Below, piece by piece: positions 17,756 to 27,911 of a stretch of DNA of 64,000 nucleotides. Under the pieces are notes generated by a model. It worked only from the letters and a program-made list of their open reading frames with translations, searched no databases and had not been told where the DNA came from. This DNA comes from MED-G105 sp038522945 (GTDB taxonomy: Bacteria; Pseudomonadota; Alphaproteobacteria; Caulobacterales; Parvularculaceae): contig JBCBJV010000001.1 in the NCBI GenBank assembly GCA_038522945.1, forward strand, positions 310,001 to 374,000, read 5' to 3'. Position numbers and translations under genes: made by a program. Numbering within the stretch: the stretch's first letter is position 1; the number at the start of each line of letters is the position of its first letter.

Positions 17756-18571
17756 CTACTGAGGTGTTGTAAGTCTTGCGGCGATGTCGTCCCAGTCCCG
17801 TCCCGGTGAAACAGCCAGAAGAGGTCGATCCGCGCTATCGATAGGCGTGTACTCGGCCCCATCATCAAGAAACCGGACCACTCCACCAAGAGATGTCACC
17901 AGGAAAGCGCCAGCAGCATGATCCCAAGGATGGATCTTGGATGAGATTTTGTAATCAACTTCACCTGAAATCAGCTTCAGATAAGCGTATGCGGAGCAAT
18001 GGCTTGGAAGCGAGCGAAGCCTTCCACCCTTCAGGTTTGGCACAATGACACTTTTCCAGTCATCTTTTAACCAGCCAACGGAGCGAAGCCCAATCGGCAT
18101 TTCTTCGGTCTGAGGTTGAACCGGAAATTTCTCATTATTGCGCACTGGTGGCCCATCGTCGTTCAACCGACCAATAATAAACTCATCGGGTACAGCGCTG
18201 ATCCAGCCACCTATGGTGCGTCCGTTCTCTACCAGAGCCAGAATGGTTCCGAACTCACGCTTCCCCCTTACAAAGTTCCGTGTCCCATCGAGTGGGTCGA
18301 TGATCCAGAACACCCCTTCACCTTCAATTTGCCCTACAATGCTAGGGTCAGCGGCAGCTGCCTCTTCGCCAATCACTCTCGATGACGGGAGCATCGCGGT
18401 CAGCGCTGGAGACAAAAACGTTTCAACATCTTCGTCTACAGCAGTTACCAAATCTGTAGGGCTTGATTTTTCTCGAACGTCTTCGTCGCTCAGCGTACCA
18501 AACTTTGACATGATCCGTTCACGTCCAACCGATAACAGTAATTCATCAATCTGCCTCCGGTTTATCATCAT
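17756..18571 (-). CDS. Inositol monophosphatase-family phosphatase
   Basis: A 271-residue magnesium-dependent phosphatase of the IMPase/FBPase superfamily. The metal ligands are in GEEAAA and in IIDPLDGTRNFVRG, and the C-terminal WDHAAGAFLV motif closes the site. The family includes inositol-1-phosphatase, histidinol-phosphatase and 3'(2'),5'-bisphosphate nucleotidase; the sequence does not decide between them. Its ATG overlaps the hflX stop as ATGA, so it belongs to the hfq-hflX transcription unit. Confidence 0.87.
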   Translation of the reverse strand: MMINRRQIDELLLSVGRERIMSKFGTLSDEDVREKSSPTDLVTAVDEDVETFLSPALTAMLPSSRVIGEEAAAADPSIVGQIEGEGVFWIIDPLDGTRNFVRGKREFGTILALVENGRTIGGWISAVPDEFIIGRLNDDGPPVRNNEKFPVQPQTEEMPIGLRSVGWLKDDWKSVIVPNLKGGRLRSLPSHCSAYAYLKLISGEVDYKISSKIHPWDHAAGAFLVTSLGGVVRFLDDGAEYTPIDSADRPLLAVSPGRDWDDIAARLTTPQ

Positions 18572-19932
18572 GCCGACGCCTGTTGAGAATGCAGAGCACT
18601 CATTATGTCAACTTCAAACTCTGGAAACCGTTTGCGGAACTTACCGATATCTTCCTCAGACAGACGAACGTGCAATCCGGTTTCGGTCTCCGACAAGACA
18701 TCACCATGACCGTGTAACCACGCCCGGGCAGCACCTGCCTCCTGCGGTAGAGTGATAACCCAGAGTCCGAAGTCGCGGGTGATCAATTCAGTCAGAGTAT
18801 CGACAATCCCGGAGACTCCCTCACCTGTCAAAGCGGCACAAGCGAGAACGAGAGGATGATCAAATGATCCTTCTGCTTCCAACGCCGACAACCTCACGGT
18901 CGCCTCGACCGAGGCTCTTTCTTCAGCATCAAGAACATCAATCTTATTCAACACTTCAACGAACGGTCGGTCATCATCTTCTTCAATGCCAAGAGACGTC
19001 AGCACCTCAATCACATCTTGACGTTGCGCATCGCTATCGGGGTGTGAAGCATCACGGACGTGGACGATGATATCGGCTTCATTGACTTCTTCTAGTGTTG
19101 CCCGGAAGGCAGCCACGAGTTCCGTTGGTAGATCAGAAATGAACCCAACCGTGTCTGATAAAATAACCTTGTGGCCAGTCTGCAAGTTGACCGCGCGCAT
19201 GGTCGGGTCAAGCGTCGCGAACAACATGTCTTGAGCCAACACCGCTGAATTCGTCAGTCTATTGAATAGCGTTGATTTCCCGGCATTCGTGTAGCCGACC
19301 AGTGAGATCACCGGATAGGGCGCACGTTTTCGCTTTGATCTTTGCAGGGTTCGGGTTTTGCGAACTTGCTCTAATTTATGCCGTAGACGGTCTATTTTTC
19401 CCTGTAACGCGCGTCTGTCCGCCTCGATCTGCCGTTCACCCGGCCCACCGAGAAAGCCCGCCCCGCCGCGCTGTCGCTCAAGGTGGGTCCAGGAGCGCAC
19501 TAGCCGTGACTTCTGATAAGAAAGATGCGCAAGCTCTACTTGAAGCCGGCCTTCAGCGGTTTGAGCGCGCGCGCCAAATATCTCCAGAATCAGCCCCGTC
19601 CGATCCAAGACCTTAGCGTTCCACGCTTTTTCAAGATTGCGGTGTTGGACCGGCGAAAGCGATGCATCAACGATAGCTAACTGGACGCCGCCGGCCTCAA
19701 CGAGCCGGTCAGCAATTTCCGAGACTTTCCCCGTTCCAAATAGCGTCGACGGTTTGGGTTGGGTAATCGGCGCGATGACTTTGTCCACAACCTGAAGGTC
19801 AATGGCTTCAGCCAGTCCAGCGGCTTCGTCGAGCCGTGCTTCGGGCGCGCGCCTCAGATCTTGATCGCCAGCAACCAGAGGCAAAACGACAATCGCGTCT
19901 GTAATTCTCGAAAAGCGGTCCTCGTTCGTCAA
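18568..19932 (-). CDS. hflX: GTPase HflX
   Basis: A 454-residue GTPase that binds the 50S subunit and splits or rescues stalled ribosomes. The N-terminal HflX domain contains LSPVQHRNLEKAWNAKVLDR and the RGGAGFLGGPGERQIEADRR stretch. The G domain has GYTNAGKST, DTVGFI and NKID. Length is normal for alphaproteobacteria. It starts 16 bp after hfq, the standard neighbour, and ends with an ATGA overlap into the phosphatase gene. Confidence 0.95.
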   Translation of the reverse strand: MTNEDRFSRITDAIVVLPLVAGDQDLRRAPEARLDEAAGLAEAIDLQVVDKVIAPITQPKPSTLFGTGKVSEIADRLVEAGGVQLAIVDASLSPVQHRNLEKAWNAKVLDRTGLILEIFGARAQTAEGRLQVELAHLSYQKSRLVRSWTHLERQRGGAGFLGGPGERQIEADRRALQGKIDRLRHKLEQVRKTRTLQRSKRKRAPYPVISLVGYTNAGKSTLFNRLTNSAVLAQDMLFATLDPTMRAVNLQTGHKVILSDTVGFISDLPTELVAAFRATLEEVNEADIIVHVRDASHPDSDAQRQDVIEVLTSLGIEEDDDRPFVEVLNKIDVLDAEERASVEATVRLSALEAEGSFDHPLVLACAALTGEGVSGIVDTLTELITRDFGLWVITLPQEAGAARAWLHGHGDVLSETETGLHVRLSEEDIGKFRKRFPEFEVDIMSALHSQQASA

Positions 19933-19948
19933 CGACCTAACTTGCCCA

Positions 19949-20188
19949 TTACTCTTCTTCCGCCTGATCCCAAAGATTCACCGGCTGCGCTGGCATCACT
20001 GTGGAGATCGCATGTTTGTAGACAAGCTGAACTTGCGAGTCCCTCTTTAAAAGCACACAAAAATTATCGAACCAGGTCACGACTCCTTGGAGCTTTACGC
20101 CATTAACGAGGAATATGGTCACCGGGATCTTTTCCTTCCGGACGTGATTGAGAAACACGTCTTGAAGGTTTTGCTTCTTCTCACTCAT
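19949..20188 (-). CDS. hfq: RNA chaperone Hfq
   Basis: A 79-residue Sm-like protein that forms hexamers and pairs small RNAs with mRNAs. The Sm1 region QNLQDVFLNHVRKEKIPVTIFLVNG and the Sm2 region, including VYKHAISTVMPA, are intact. QDVFLNH differs only slightly from the common QDxFLN. The short C-terminal tail is typical of alphaproteobacteria. The next gene is hflX. Confidence 0.97.
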   Translation of the reverse strand: MSEKKQNLQDVFLNHVRKEKIPVTIFLVNGVKLQGVVTWFDNFCVLLKRDSQVQLVYKHAISTVMPAQPVNLWDQAEEE

Positions 20189-20256
20189 GGGAGATAGTCC
20201 AGCTTTCTTAGTTTATTTTTGCACTGCACAAATTGGATAGTGACCGTTCGCTTCGA

Positions 20257-21138
20257 CTAATGCAACTGCTTTAGCAAAGGGACAGCCGACCGTTTTGCCG
20301 CAACGAGGTAAGAACTCCGCAACCGCTTCGCAATGGGACCAACCTTGCCAGCGCCGATTGGTTTGCCATCAATGTGTGTAATCGGCATGACGAGGTTTGT
20401 CGCGGCGGTCATAAACACCTCTCTCGCTGATAGCATCTCGGTGGGCGAAAATGGTTCTTCAATGACTGAGATCTGCAAGGATTCAGCACATGCTAGAGTG
20501 TTTTCCCTCGTAATACCGCCAAGGATGACGTTCGTCCTCGGATGTGTCCGCAGATTGCCTGACTTATCCACAATCCAGATGTTAGATGATGCCCCTTCGG
20601 TGACCACGTCATTGCGGACCAGGATCGCTTCAACGCCCCCAGCTCTGCGCGCCTCATCTTTGGCGAGGACATTCGGCAATAATGAAATCGACTTAATGTC
20701 TGCGCGCGTCCACCGAATATCCGGCTGGGTGACCGCCCGCACGCCTTCCTTGGCCAACGCGTCAGAAGCCTCAAGGGAAAAGCGCCGTGCAGTCATGACA
20801 AAAGATGGTATCGCCCCCTCGCTTGGAAACACATGATTTCGGGGAGCGGCACCTCTCGTCGCCTGCATGTATATTAAGGCATCGCGCAATCTGTTTTTTC
20901 GCATTAACGCGCCAGCGATGGGCAGGATTGCTCTACTTGCGATTGGCGGCGCAATCTCAAGTGCATCCAAAGATCTCTGCCAGCGCTTAAGATGCCCTTC
21001 GCTATCCCAAAGGGCACCGTCAACAACGAGGCAAACCTCGTAAACTCCGTCTGCAAACTGATATCCCCGGTCCTCCACATGAACCGTCGCCTTTGGCATC
21101 CACTTGTAACTTCCGTTGACAAAGGCATAGCGCGACAT
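20257..21138 (-). CDS. D-amino-acid transaminase-like, class IV aminotransferase
   Basis: A 293-residue PLP enzyme of fold type IV. EDRGYQFADGVYEVCLVVDG near the N-terminus is the signature of the D-amino-acid/branched-chain aminotransferase group. The later EGASSNIWIVDKSGNLRTHP segment and GGITRENTL form the cofactor pocket. The ATG at 21138 is chosen: it lies 5 bp after the trkH stop, has GGAG upstream and gives the typical MSRYAFVNGSY start. A gene annotated dat sits at this place (between ntrX/trk and hfq) in many alphaproteobacteria. A role in D-alanine/D-glutamate metabolism is by homology only. Confidence 0.85.
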   Translation of the reverse strand: MSRYAFVNGSYKWMPKATVHVEDRGYQFADGVYEVCLVVDGALWDSEGHLKRWQRSLDALEIAPPIASRAILPIAGALMRKNRLRDALIYMQATRGAAPRNHVFPSEGAIPSFVMTARRFSLEASDALAKEGVRAVTQPDIRWTRADIKSISLLPNVLAKDEARRAGGVEAILVRNDVVTEGASSNIWIVDKSGNLRTHPRTNVILGGITRENTLACAESLQISVIEEPFSPTEMLSAREVFMTAATNLVMPITHIDGKPIGAGKVGPIAKRLRSSYLVAAKRSAVPLLKQLH

Positions 21139-21143
21139 GGGCT

Positions 21144-22538
21144 CTAGGATCTCCAGAAAGCGCGATTGAACAACACAAGGACTGTGACAACTTCCACGCG
21201 CCCTAAAATCATCGCTGCACATAACATGAGTTGCAGCATAGGGTTCTCAATAATGCCATAGCCCACCTGCTCGCCTTCCAACAAGTGGATAACCGGACCA
21301 GCGTTTGACAACGCGCCAATGGCAACGGTCGCTGATAGGTCAAACGGGTGCCCGCCTGATGTGACAACCAACGTCACGCCACCCACAAAGAAAGTGAAAA
21401 CGATAAAATGCATCCATACGCCGAGCTCTTCGGAAATCTTGGTGCGCCCAAAAATCTGACTTGGCATAATTAGTCGCCGAATCTCCTGACGGGCACGCGT
21501 AAAAACAATCAGCCATCGCACTATCTTTAACCCGCCTGCTGTGGAAAGAGCCGAACCACCTATGAGCACGGCAACGAGTGCCAACGCCAGCGGAGGCGGT
21601 GATCCTACTGTCACAGCATTTGTGGACATCAGGCTCGCCGCATTAAACAAGTGCAGTGGCGCCTCCACCACTCTGCCGGTGCCGGCCAACATCACGAGCA
21701 GTACGGCGACGCTGAAAACGATCAAGCAATAAGCGCCCGTCTCTGTGTCTTGAAGGCGAGGCTGACGGCCGAGCGATATGCCAGCGATAAATATGAAGTT
21801 GACACCACTCAAAAACAAAAATGGCAAAAGTGTCGCCAGCACCATTGGGCTATAAGCGCTCACACCTTCATTCGAAGGAATAAAACCACCCGATGCCATT
21901 GTCGACATTGCTAAGATCATTGCGTCAAACGCTGGGGCGCCAGCAAGTGCTAGCATCAAGCTCGCCAAAAAAGTCACGCCCACATAGGCAAGAAGGAAGG
22001 TCTTCCCAGCAGTGAACAGAGCTTGTCCGTAGGATGACTGCTCCCCGCGAGCAAAAGGTGCCTGAACCGTATCGACACCAACAAAAACCGGCCGAATAAA
22101 GATCGCCGCCGCAATAGCTAGCGAGGTAAAACCACCCAGCCATTGCATTAGTGCCCGCCACAAAATCGTGCTTTGACTAGATCTTGCCGCCTCTTCCGAT
22201 AGCCAAGCGCCTGTCGTCGTTAAAGCAGACACGGCCTCAAAATACGCCTGCACGCCGCTCAACCCCTCAAACATAAAAGGAACAGCGCCAAAGAGCGGCG
22301 CTAATGTCCACCAGAGGACGACACAAAGCATGGTTTCCCGGATATCTTCCGGCAAAGCACGGCCAGCTCCCAGGATGAGCAATCCCCACCCACAGAATAG
22401 TGAGACGAGACTGCCAAAGAAGTATCCGGACGCATTGGCACCTTCCTTACCGAGCGCAGATAAGAACGGGACCGTCATCAAGGTGCCGAGTATAACAATC
22501 CCGAAACCTAACAACCGGAAAGTTGCAACTAGATTCAT
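21144..22538 (-). CDS. trkH: Potassium uptake channel subunit TrkH
   Basis: A 464-residue membrane protein of the TrkH/KtrB family with about ten hydrophobic segments. The filter-loop regions can be seen in ALTTTGAWL, STMASGGFIPS and MSTNAVTVGSPPP, with the conserved Gly, and in ALSNAGPVI. It forms the K+ path and is regulated by TrkA, whose gene ends 18 bp upstream. It is slightly shorter than E. coli TrkH. The ribosome binding site is weak, which fits translation coupled to trkA. Confidence 0.9.
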   Translation of the reverse strand: MNLVATFRLLGFGIVILGTLMTVPFLSALGKEGANASGYFFGSLVSLFCGWGLLILGAGRALPEDIRETMLCVVLWWTLAPLFGAVPFMFEGLSGVQAYFEAVSALTTTGAWLSEEAARSSQSTILWRALMQWLGGFTSLAIAAAIFIRPVFVGVDTVQAPFARGEQSSYGQALFTAGKTFLLAYVGVTFLASLMLALAGAPAFDAMILAMSTMASGGFIPSNEGVSAYSPMVLATLLPFLFLSGVNFIFIAGISLGRQPRLQDTETGAYCLIVFSVAVLLVMLAGTGRVVEAPLHLFNAASLMSTNAVTVGSPPPLALALVAVLIGGSALSTAGGLKIVRWLIVFTRARQEIRRLIMPSQIFGRTKISEELGVWMHFIVFTFFVGGVTLVVTSGGHPFDLSATVAIGALSNAGPVIHLLEGEQVGYGIIENPMLQLMLCAAMILGRVEVVTVLVLFNRAFWRS

Positions 22539-22556
22539 ATGTCAGTCAAACAATGA

Positions 22557-23930
22557 TTAGAAGAACTCGATACTGACACGGAACATTTGTTCAACATCTT
22601 TGACGTAGTCCTTCAGCGCCATCAGCACTACTCGATCACCGGGCCGGATGATTGTCTCGCCAGTTGGCATAATTACCTCCCCTTCATGCACCACTGCACC
22701 GATCATAATGCCTTCGGGTAACTTTGCTTCGGCAAGGGGCTTATTCACCAGAGGTGAGGTTTCCAACGCAACCGCATCAACTAGTTCGGCTTGTCCATCA
22801 GCCAGAGAGAATAAGCCTTTAATGCGACCACGCCGAATGTGTTGTAGGATAGTCGAAACCGTTGTCGCACGCGGATCAATGTGTCGCGTAATGCCAACGG
22901 CCTCACAGATCGGGCTGTATTCAGGATCGTTGATCAAGGCCATTGATCGCTGGGCCCCCTCTCTTTGGGCAACAACAGCTGCCAAAATATTCACCTGATC
23001 ATTGTTGGTGACGGTGACCACCGTTTCGGCATCCTCAACTCCTGCCTCCTTAAGGATAGATGTTTCAAGCCCGTCGCCTTGTAGAACGACGGTACGTTGA
23101 AGTTGTTCGGCGACATCTTCCGCGCGGGCACGGTCACTCTCAATGAGGCGGATCTTCATGGTGCCGTCTGTCTCAAGTCCACGCGCAACGAAGAGCCCTA
23201 TATTACCGCCGCCGATAATGATTGCGCGACGCGCCTTGTTTTCGGTCTCGCCCATGATTTCAAGAGCGCGGCTCACATATGTCTGTGCCGAGATAAAGTA
23301 GACACTGTCGCCGGGCGCTAGCTGATCATCCGAATGAGCGCGCCACATGCGCTCTCCACGTTTTATCCCGACGATTGTGATTTTCAGATCAGGGAATAAC
23401 TCGCTCACCTGCCGTAAGGGCGTATTGATGATCGGGCAGTCTTCACCCAATCGGACGCCAACACCCCACACCTTCCCATCAACGAAAGCCTTGGTATCAA
23501 CGGCACCAGGCGTCGACAAACGTTGAATGATCGCCTCGCTCACTTCCCGTTCAGGTGAAATGACCACATCGATTGGCATGTTATTGCGGCTGAATAGGTC
23601 AGAGTAACGTTTGTCCAGGTACCCGGACGCCCGAATACGTGCGATTTTCGTTGGCACTGAAAAAAGAGTATGCGCGATTTGACACGCGATCATATTAACT
23701 TCATCAGCGTGCGTGACAGCGATAATCATATCGGCTTCACGCGCGCCTGCCTCTGCCAACACGTCGGGATATGAAGCATTGCCGACAAGACCACGCACGT
23801 CTAGTCGCTCTGAAACGGACCGGATCAGCTCCTTATCTTGATCAATAATTGTAACGTCATTTCCCTCCCGGGAAAGTCGACGCGCTATGCCGAAACCGAC
23901 GCGGCCCGCACCGCCAATAATGACCCGCAT
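22557..23930 (-). CDS. trkA: Trk system regulatory protein TrkA
   Basis: A 457-residue cytoplasmic protein made of two RCK units. Each has a Rossmann motif: GAGRVGFGIARRL near residue 7 and GGGNIGLFVARGL near 240. Each is followed by a TrkA_C domain (FVDGKVWGVGVRLGE and ALETSPLVNKPLAEAKLP). It binds NAD(H)/ATP and gates TrkH. AAGGGG precedes the start. It lies 24 bp after ntrX, a linkage common in alphaproteobacteria. Confidence 0.93.
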   Translation of the reverse strand: MRVIIGGAGRVGFGIARRLSREGNDVTIIDQDKELIRSVSERLDVRGLVGNASYPDVLAEAGAREADMIIAVTHADEVNMIACQIAHTLFSVPTKIARIRASGYLDKRYSDLFSRNNMPIDVVISPEREVSEAIIQRLSTPGAVDTKAFVDGKVWGVGVRLGEDCPIINTPLRQVSELFPDLKITIVGIKRGERMWRAHSDDQLAPGDSVYFISAQTYVSRALEIMGETENKARRAIIIGGGNIGLFVARGLETDGTMKIRLIESDRARAEDVAEQLQRTVVLQGDGLETSILKEAGVEDAETVVTVTNNDQVNILAAVVAQREGAQRSMALINDPEYSPICEAVGITRHIDPRATTVSTILQHIRRGRIKGLFSLADGQAELVDAVALETSPLVNKPLAEAKLPEGIMIGAVVHEGEVIMPTGETIIRPGDRVVLMALKDYVKDVEQMFRVSIEFF

Positions 23931-23954
23931 GGGAGCCCCTTAATTCCGAAGTGG

Positions 23955-25343
23955 TCAGGCGCTTTCAGCGCGCTGCGACCCTGAAACCCCAAGCGCCTTC
24001 AACTTACGGTGCAGCGCCGAGCGTTCCATTCCAATGAAAGCGGCCGTCCGCGAGATATTGCCACCAAACCGATTAATTTGCGCGATAAGATATTCACGCT
24101 CAAATCTTTCCCGAGCTTCCCGGAGCGGCAATGCGATGATTTGCTCAAGTCCTTCGCCAGCGGGGATTGTGAGCCCGGCATCAATCACTTCCGAAGGCAA
24201 ATGCTCACATGTGATCGCCGTATCACCGTCGCGCCCCATCAAGATCAGTGTGCGTTCTATCACATTACGAAGCTGACGAATATTTCCAGGCCATGAGTAG
24301 GCTTGAAGTGCTGCCATTGCCTCGCTTGAAATCGTCCGCTTTGGTAGACCAAGAGATTTCGCAATTCGGTCCAGAAAAAATGTCACCAGAGCGGGAATGT
24401 CATCGCGCCGTTCATCGAGAGCGGGTGCGTTAATCGGGACAACATTTAAGCGATGATAGAGATCTTCCCGGAAACGGCCCTCTTCGGACTCATTCAAGAG
24501 ATCACGGGAAGTGGTTGAGATAATCCGCACATCAACAGAAACCGGATTGGCCCCGCCCACCCGGCGGAATCTCTGGTCGACGAGGACACGGAGGATCTTG
24601 CTTTGCGTCTCCAGGGGCATATCCCCGATTTCGTCAAACATGAGCGATCCCCCATGGGCCCGCTCCATCAATCCAACTGATTTGGGGCGGCCTTCATCGC
24701 CTTCGACGCCAAATAGCTCTTCCTCCATACTCTCAGGAGAAATTGTTGCTGCGCTGACAATAATAAAGGGTTGCACCGACCTTCCGGAATTCGTGTGAAG
24801 CATTCGTGCAATGACTTCTTTGCCGGAACCGGGGGCCCCATTGATGAGAACCCTTGAGCGCGCGTCGGCAACGCGATCGATCACGTTCCTTAACGAATTG
24901 ATTACCGTGGAATTGCCGATCAACCCCCAATCGGGTGCACGCACCCTGAGGTCCGTATTCTCCCTGCGCAAACGGGCCGCTTCCAATGCGCGATTAACGG
25001 CCAGGACCAGTCGGTCGGCATTAAACGGCTTTTCAACAAAGTCGTAGGCGCCCTTCTTGATAGCGGCAACGGCAGTTTCGATCGTTCCGTGGCCTGATAT
25101 AATGATTACGGGCATGTCAGGATGGAGCTGTTTCAGTTCCTCCAAGATCTCAATTCCGTCTAGCGCTGAGTTCTGGAGCCACACGTCGAGGATCACCAGA
25201 CTCGGGACACGCTCGCGCAAGGCATCCATCACCGCAGAAGAATTCGCCGCTGTTCTTGGCTCAAACCCTTCATCTTCCAAAATGCCCGACACCAGATCCC
25301 GGATGTCAGCTTCGTCGTCGACGACAAGAATATCGATACTCAT
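23955..25343 (-). CDS. ntrX: Response regulator NtrX
   Basis: A 462-residue regulator with a receiver domain (Asp53 in ILDVWLQ), an AAA+ domain (GAPGSGKEVIARML, LMFDEIGDMP, FREDLYHRLNVVP) and a C-terminal Fis-type helix-turn-helix (ISRTAAFIGMERSALHRKL). The GAFTGA loop that contacts sigma-54 is missing: after ELFGVEGDEG the sequence runs straight into SVGLMERAHGG. This is known for NtrX and implies that it does not act as a sigma-54 activator. AAGGTGAG precedes the start. It is the cognate partner of NtrY 48 bp upstream. Confidence 0.93.
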   Translation of the reverse strand: MSIDILVVDDEADIRDLVSGILEDEGFEPRTAANSSAVMDALRERVPSLVILDVWLQNSALDGIEILEELKQLHPDMPVIIISGHGTIETAVAAIKKGAYDFVEKPFNADRLVLAVNRALEAARLRRENTDLRVRAPDWGLIGNSTVINSLRNVIDRVADARSRVLINGAPGSGKEVIARMLHTNSGRSVQPFIIVSAATISPESMEEELFGVEGDEGRPKSVGLMERAHGGSLMFDEIGDMPLETQSKILRVLVDQRFRRVGGANPVSVDVRIISTTSRDLLNESEEGRFREDLYHRLNVVPINAPALDERRDDIPALVTFFLDRIAKSLGLPKRTISSEAMAALQAYSWPGNIRQLRNVIERTLILMGRDGDTAITCEHLPSEVIDAGLTIPAGEGLEQIIALPLREARERFEREYLIAQINRFGGNISRTAAFIGMERSALHRKLKALGVSGSQRAESA

Positions 25344-25391
25344 GAGCTCACCTTGTTCAATTCATTCTATACTTTTTTATACGGTTGGTCG

Positions 25392-27728
25392 TTACTCAGC
25401 GGCTGCCGTCTTGAACGCCGCGCTTTGTTCAGTCGAAATTGGCAAGGAAATTTTGACGCAAGCGCCGGTTTCGCCAACGAGCGCGCAGTCGTCGAACTCA
25501 AGAGCCCCCTCATGATCCTCTATCACTTTTCGAACGATGGCGAGGCCTAGCCCTGTTCCTTTTGCCCGGGTCGTCATGTAAGGCTCGGTCAATCGGTGCC
25601 GCTCGTTTTTCGGCAAACCTATCCCATTATCCATCACCCTTAAAAGCGCCCGACCATTCTCCATCACAAGATCGATATTAACACGTCCGACAGGTTCGGG
25701 CCGATCAACAAGTCGTGTGTCTATTGATTCACAGGCGTTTTTGGCGATGTTCCCGAGGGCCTGAACAAAAAGTCGCCCGTCACAGTCAACGATAACTGGC
25801 TCATCTGGCATTTGTACGGCGAATTCAATTTCCGGAAACGCCACGCGTTGAGTGAATACTGCAGACTTAACCAGCTCGCGTACATCTTCCGGAGCAATTA
25901 CGGGCTTTGGCATCCGGGCAAATGAAGAAAACTCATCAACCATCCTACCAATGTCTGCGACATGACGAATGATTGTCTCCGTACACTTATCAAATATCTC
26001 AGGAGCAGTCGTGATCTCTGATTTGTATTTTCGCCGAAGCCGTTCCGCAGACAGTTGGATCGGGGTCAATGGATTCTTGATCTCGTGTGCAATCCGACGG
26101 GCGACGTCGCCCCAAGCCGCTGATCGTTGCGCTGATATAAGCTCAGTTATATCGTCGAATGTTATGACGAAGCTCTTCCCGTCGCGGTTTGTATCACCAA
26201 CAATTCGTACATTGAACGTCCGAAGCGCACCATCTCGATCAAGTGAAATTTGGCCGCCGACTTCGTGATGACTGCTTTCGCGGGCATCAGTGAGGAGGTC
26301 GCGGATCTCGGGCATGACATCCGTCAGGCGCTTACCCACCAAACTACTATCAGGTTCACCGAGCCACATTTCCGCCGACCGGTTGGCGATGGTCAGAATA
26401 CCGTCAGATCCAATCCCGACAACGCCCGAAGAGACGCCCGACAAAACCGCTTCGGTAAACCGCCGACGGGTGTCAAATTGGCGATTGGTCTCAATAAGAT
26501 CATTTCGCTGAGTTTGCAGCTGTCCCGTCATATGGTTCATGGCGCGGGCAAGAGCGCCCAATTCACCGTCTTTTTTGAAAACATCAACGCGGGCTTCCAA
26601 ATCCCCGCTCGAAACCCTTGAGGCCATCTGTACCAACCGCCCGATGGGCTGGACGATCCGGGTCGCCGCCTGTAGCGCCGCCCAGATCGCCCCGAACAGT
26701 ATGATCATGGCAAGGACGATATAGCCGAGAAGGAAAATCCGCTCGAGCCGTTGGCGACCTTCCGCGACAGCTCGCCAGTCATCACGCATGGCTCGCACGG
26801 AAACAAGGCGTTCACTGACCGCCTGCGGTACGGGTCGAAAAATGACGATGTACCCGCCTTCGAGAGCCTCACTCTTAAGAATGCCACGGAAAAGGTCGAT
26901 TCGGTCAACGTCATTGAGGCCGAAATCACCCCATTGGGGTCGTTGCGCTTCTTCGCGGAATGCGTTGTCGATCCGATCGAAAACTGACTGAGGCGGCAAC
27001 CGGTAAGCAGACTGATCAATTTCGACCCTGCTCAAAATCTGCCGGTTGGCATCCAACAGCAAGATCGCACTGTAACTCCGACCAAGGGCCTGATCGCGAA
27101 GCCGCTGTTTGAACGCTATTGGCGCGCTCTCATAAGTCAAACCCAGAATCGCGTCCTGACCTAAGTCGAACTCAATCTGGGTCATATTACGAAAATCTTC
27201 CGCGGCCTCGTCATTGAAGTAAGTGTTCGCCAGATCGAGGGCGGTGTTCACGTATGTGTCGATCCGATCGCCGAACACGTCATTCAAGCTTGATCGCAAA
27301 ATCGTAAACGCAAAAAGGAAAGCAAGGATCGCGGGAACCACCGCTACCAGCGCGAAAACACCAACGAGCTGAAGGTGTGTTCGGGAACCTGCGAGTTGGT
27401 GGCGCCTGTTGGAAACAACGTGCCAGAGGCGATAAGAAACAAGAAAGGCAAAGCCCAGCGCAATCGCAATATTTACAAAGACAAGGCCGGAAAGAACACT
27501 CTGATCAACCTGCGCAACCAAGGGCGACAGAAGGAACCAGGTTGAGATAAAAGCGGTGACTGCGGCAACCGCGAGGCCGATGGCGACAGTCGCATTAGAA
27601 AGCAACCAACCCGGAAGCAGCATAAAGCGCTCTTTGGAGCTGGACGAAGGGGTTTCCACCCGGCTTTTGCCGCCCTTACCCGGATCAAGATCCTGGGTGT
27701 GTTCGCCCCGGTTCGTGACCTTAGTCAA
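25392..27728 (-). CDS. ntrY: Sensor histidine kinase NtrY
   Basis: A 778-residue membrane sensor kinase. Four N-terminal hydrophobic segments (about 37-57, 60-80, 87-105 and 120-145) and a long periplasmic part are followed by another helix near 310-335, a HAMP domain, a PAS domain (about 430-525), and the kinase core with His548 in AHEIKNPLTPIQLSAERLRRKY. ATP-binding motifs NIAKNACESI, VMDNGIGLP and GTGLGLAIVRKV are present. The start is TTG at 27728: a stop codon lies two codons upstream and GGGGAGGG gives a strong ribosome binding site 8 nt before it. It responds to nitrogen or redox state in studied species. Confidence 0.93.
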   Translation of the reverse strand: MTKVTNRGEHTQDLDPGKGGKSRVETPSSSSKERFMLLPGWLLSNATVAIGLAVAAVTAFISTWFLLSPLVAQVDQSVLSGLVFVNIAIALGFAFLVSYRLWHVVSNRRHQLAGSRTHLQLVGVFALVAVVPAILAFLFAFTILRSSLNDVFGDRIDTYVNTALDLANTYFNDEAAEDFRNMTQIEFDLGQDAILGLTYESAPIAFKQRLRDQALGRSYSAILLLDANRQILSRVEIDQSAYRLPPQSVFDRIDNAFREEAQRPQWGDFGLNDVDRIDLFRGILKSEALEGGYIVIFRPVPQAVSERLVSVRAMRDDWRAVAEGRQRLERIFLLGYIVLAMIILFGAIWAALQAATRIVQPIGRLVQMASRVSSGDLEARVDVFKKDGELGALARAMNHMTGQLQTQRNDLIETNRQFDTRRRFTEAVLSGVSSGVVGIGSDGILTIANRSAEMWLGEPDSSLVGKRLTDVMPEIRDLLTDARESSHHEVGGQISLDRDGALRTFNVRIVGDTNRDGKSFVITFDDITELISAQRSAAWGDVARRIAHEIKNPLTPIQLSAERLRRKYKSEITTAPEIFDKCTETIIRHVADIGRMVDEFSSFARMPKPVIAPEDVRELVKSAVFTQRVAFPEIEFAVQMPDEPVIVDCDGRLFVQALGNIAKNACESIDTRLVDRPEPVGRVNIDLVMENGRALLRVMDNGIGLPKNERHRLTEPYMTTRAKGTGLGLAIVRKVIEDHEGALEFDDCALVGETGACVKISLPISTEQSAAFKTAAAE

Positions 27729-27911
27729 TGATCACGCCCTCCCCGTGGACGCCTTTAAGGCTCGCCCAGAGGCCACAGGACGCCAAAAGAATGTTTGAAC
27801 TGAAGGAAAATGGCACGACACACACTGACTCCGCGGCGGATGTTATCTTGCAACAAACGCGCCTCGGCAGCATGATCATATTGTTGCCAAGAATCAACAC
27901 AAATGTTGCAA

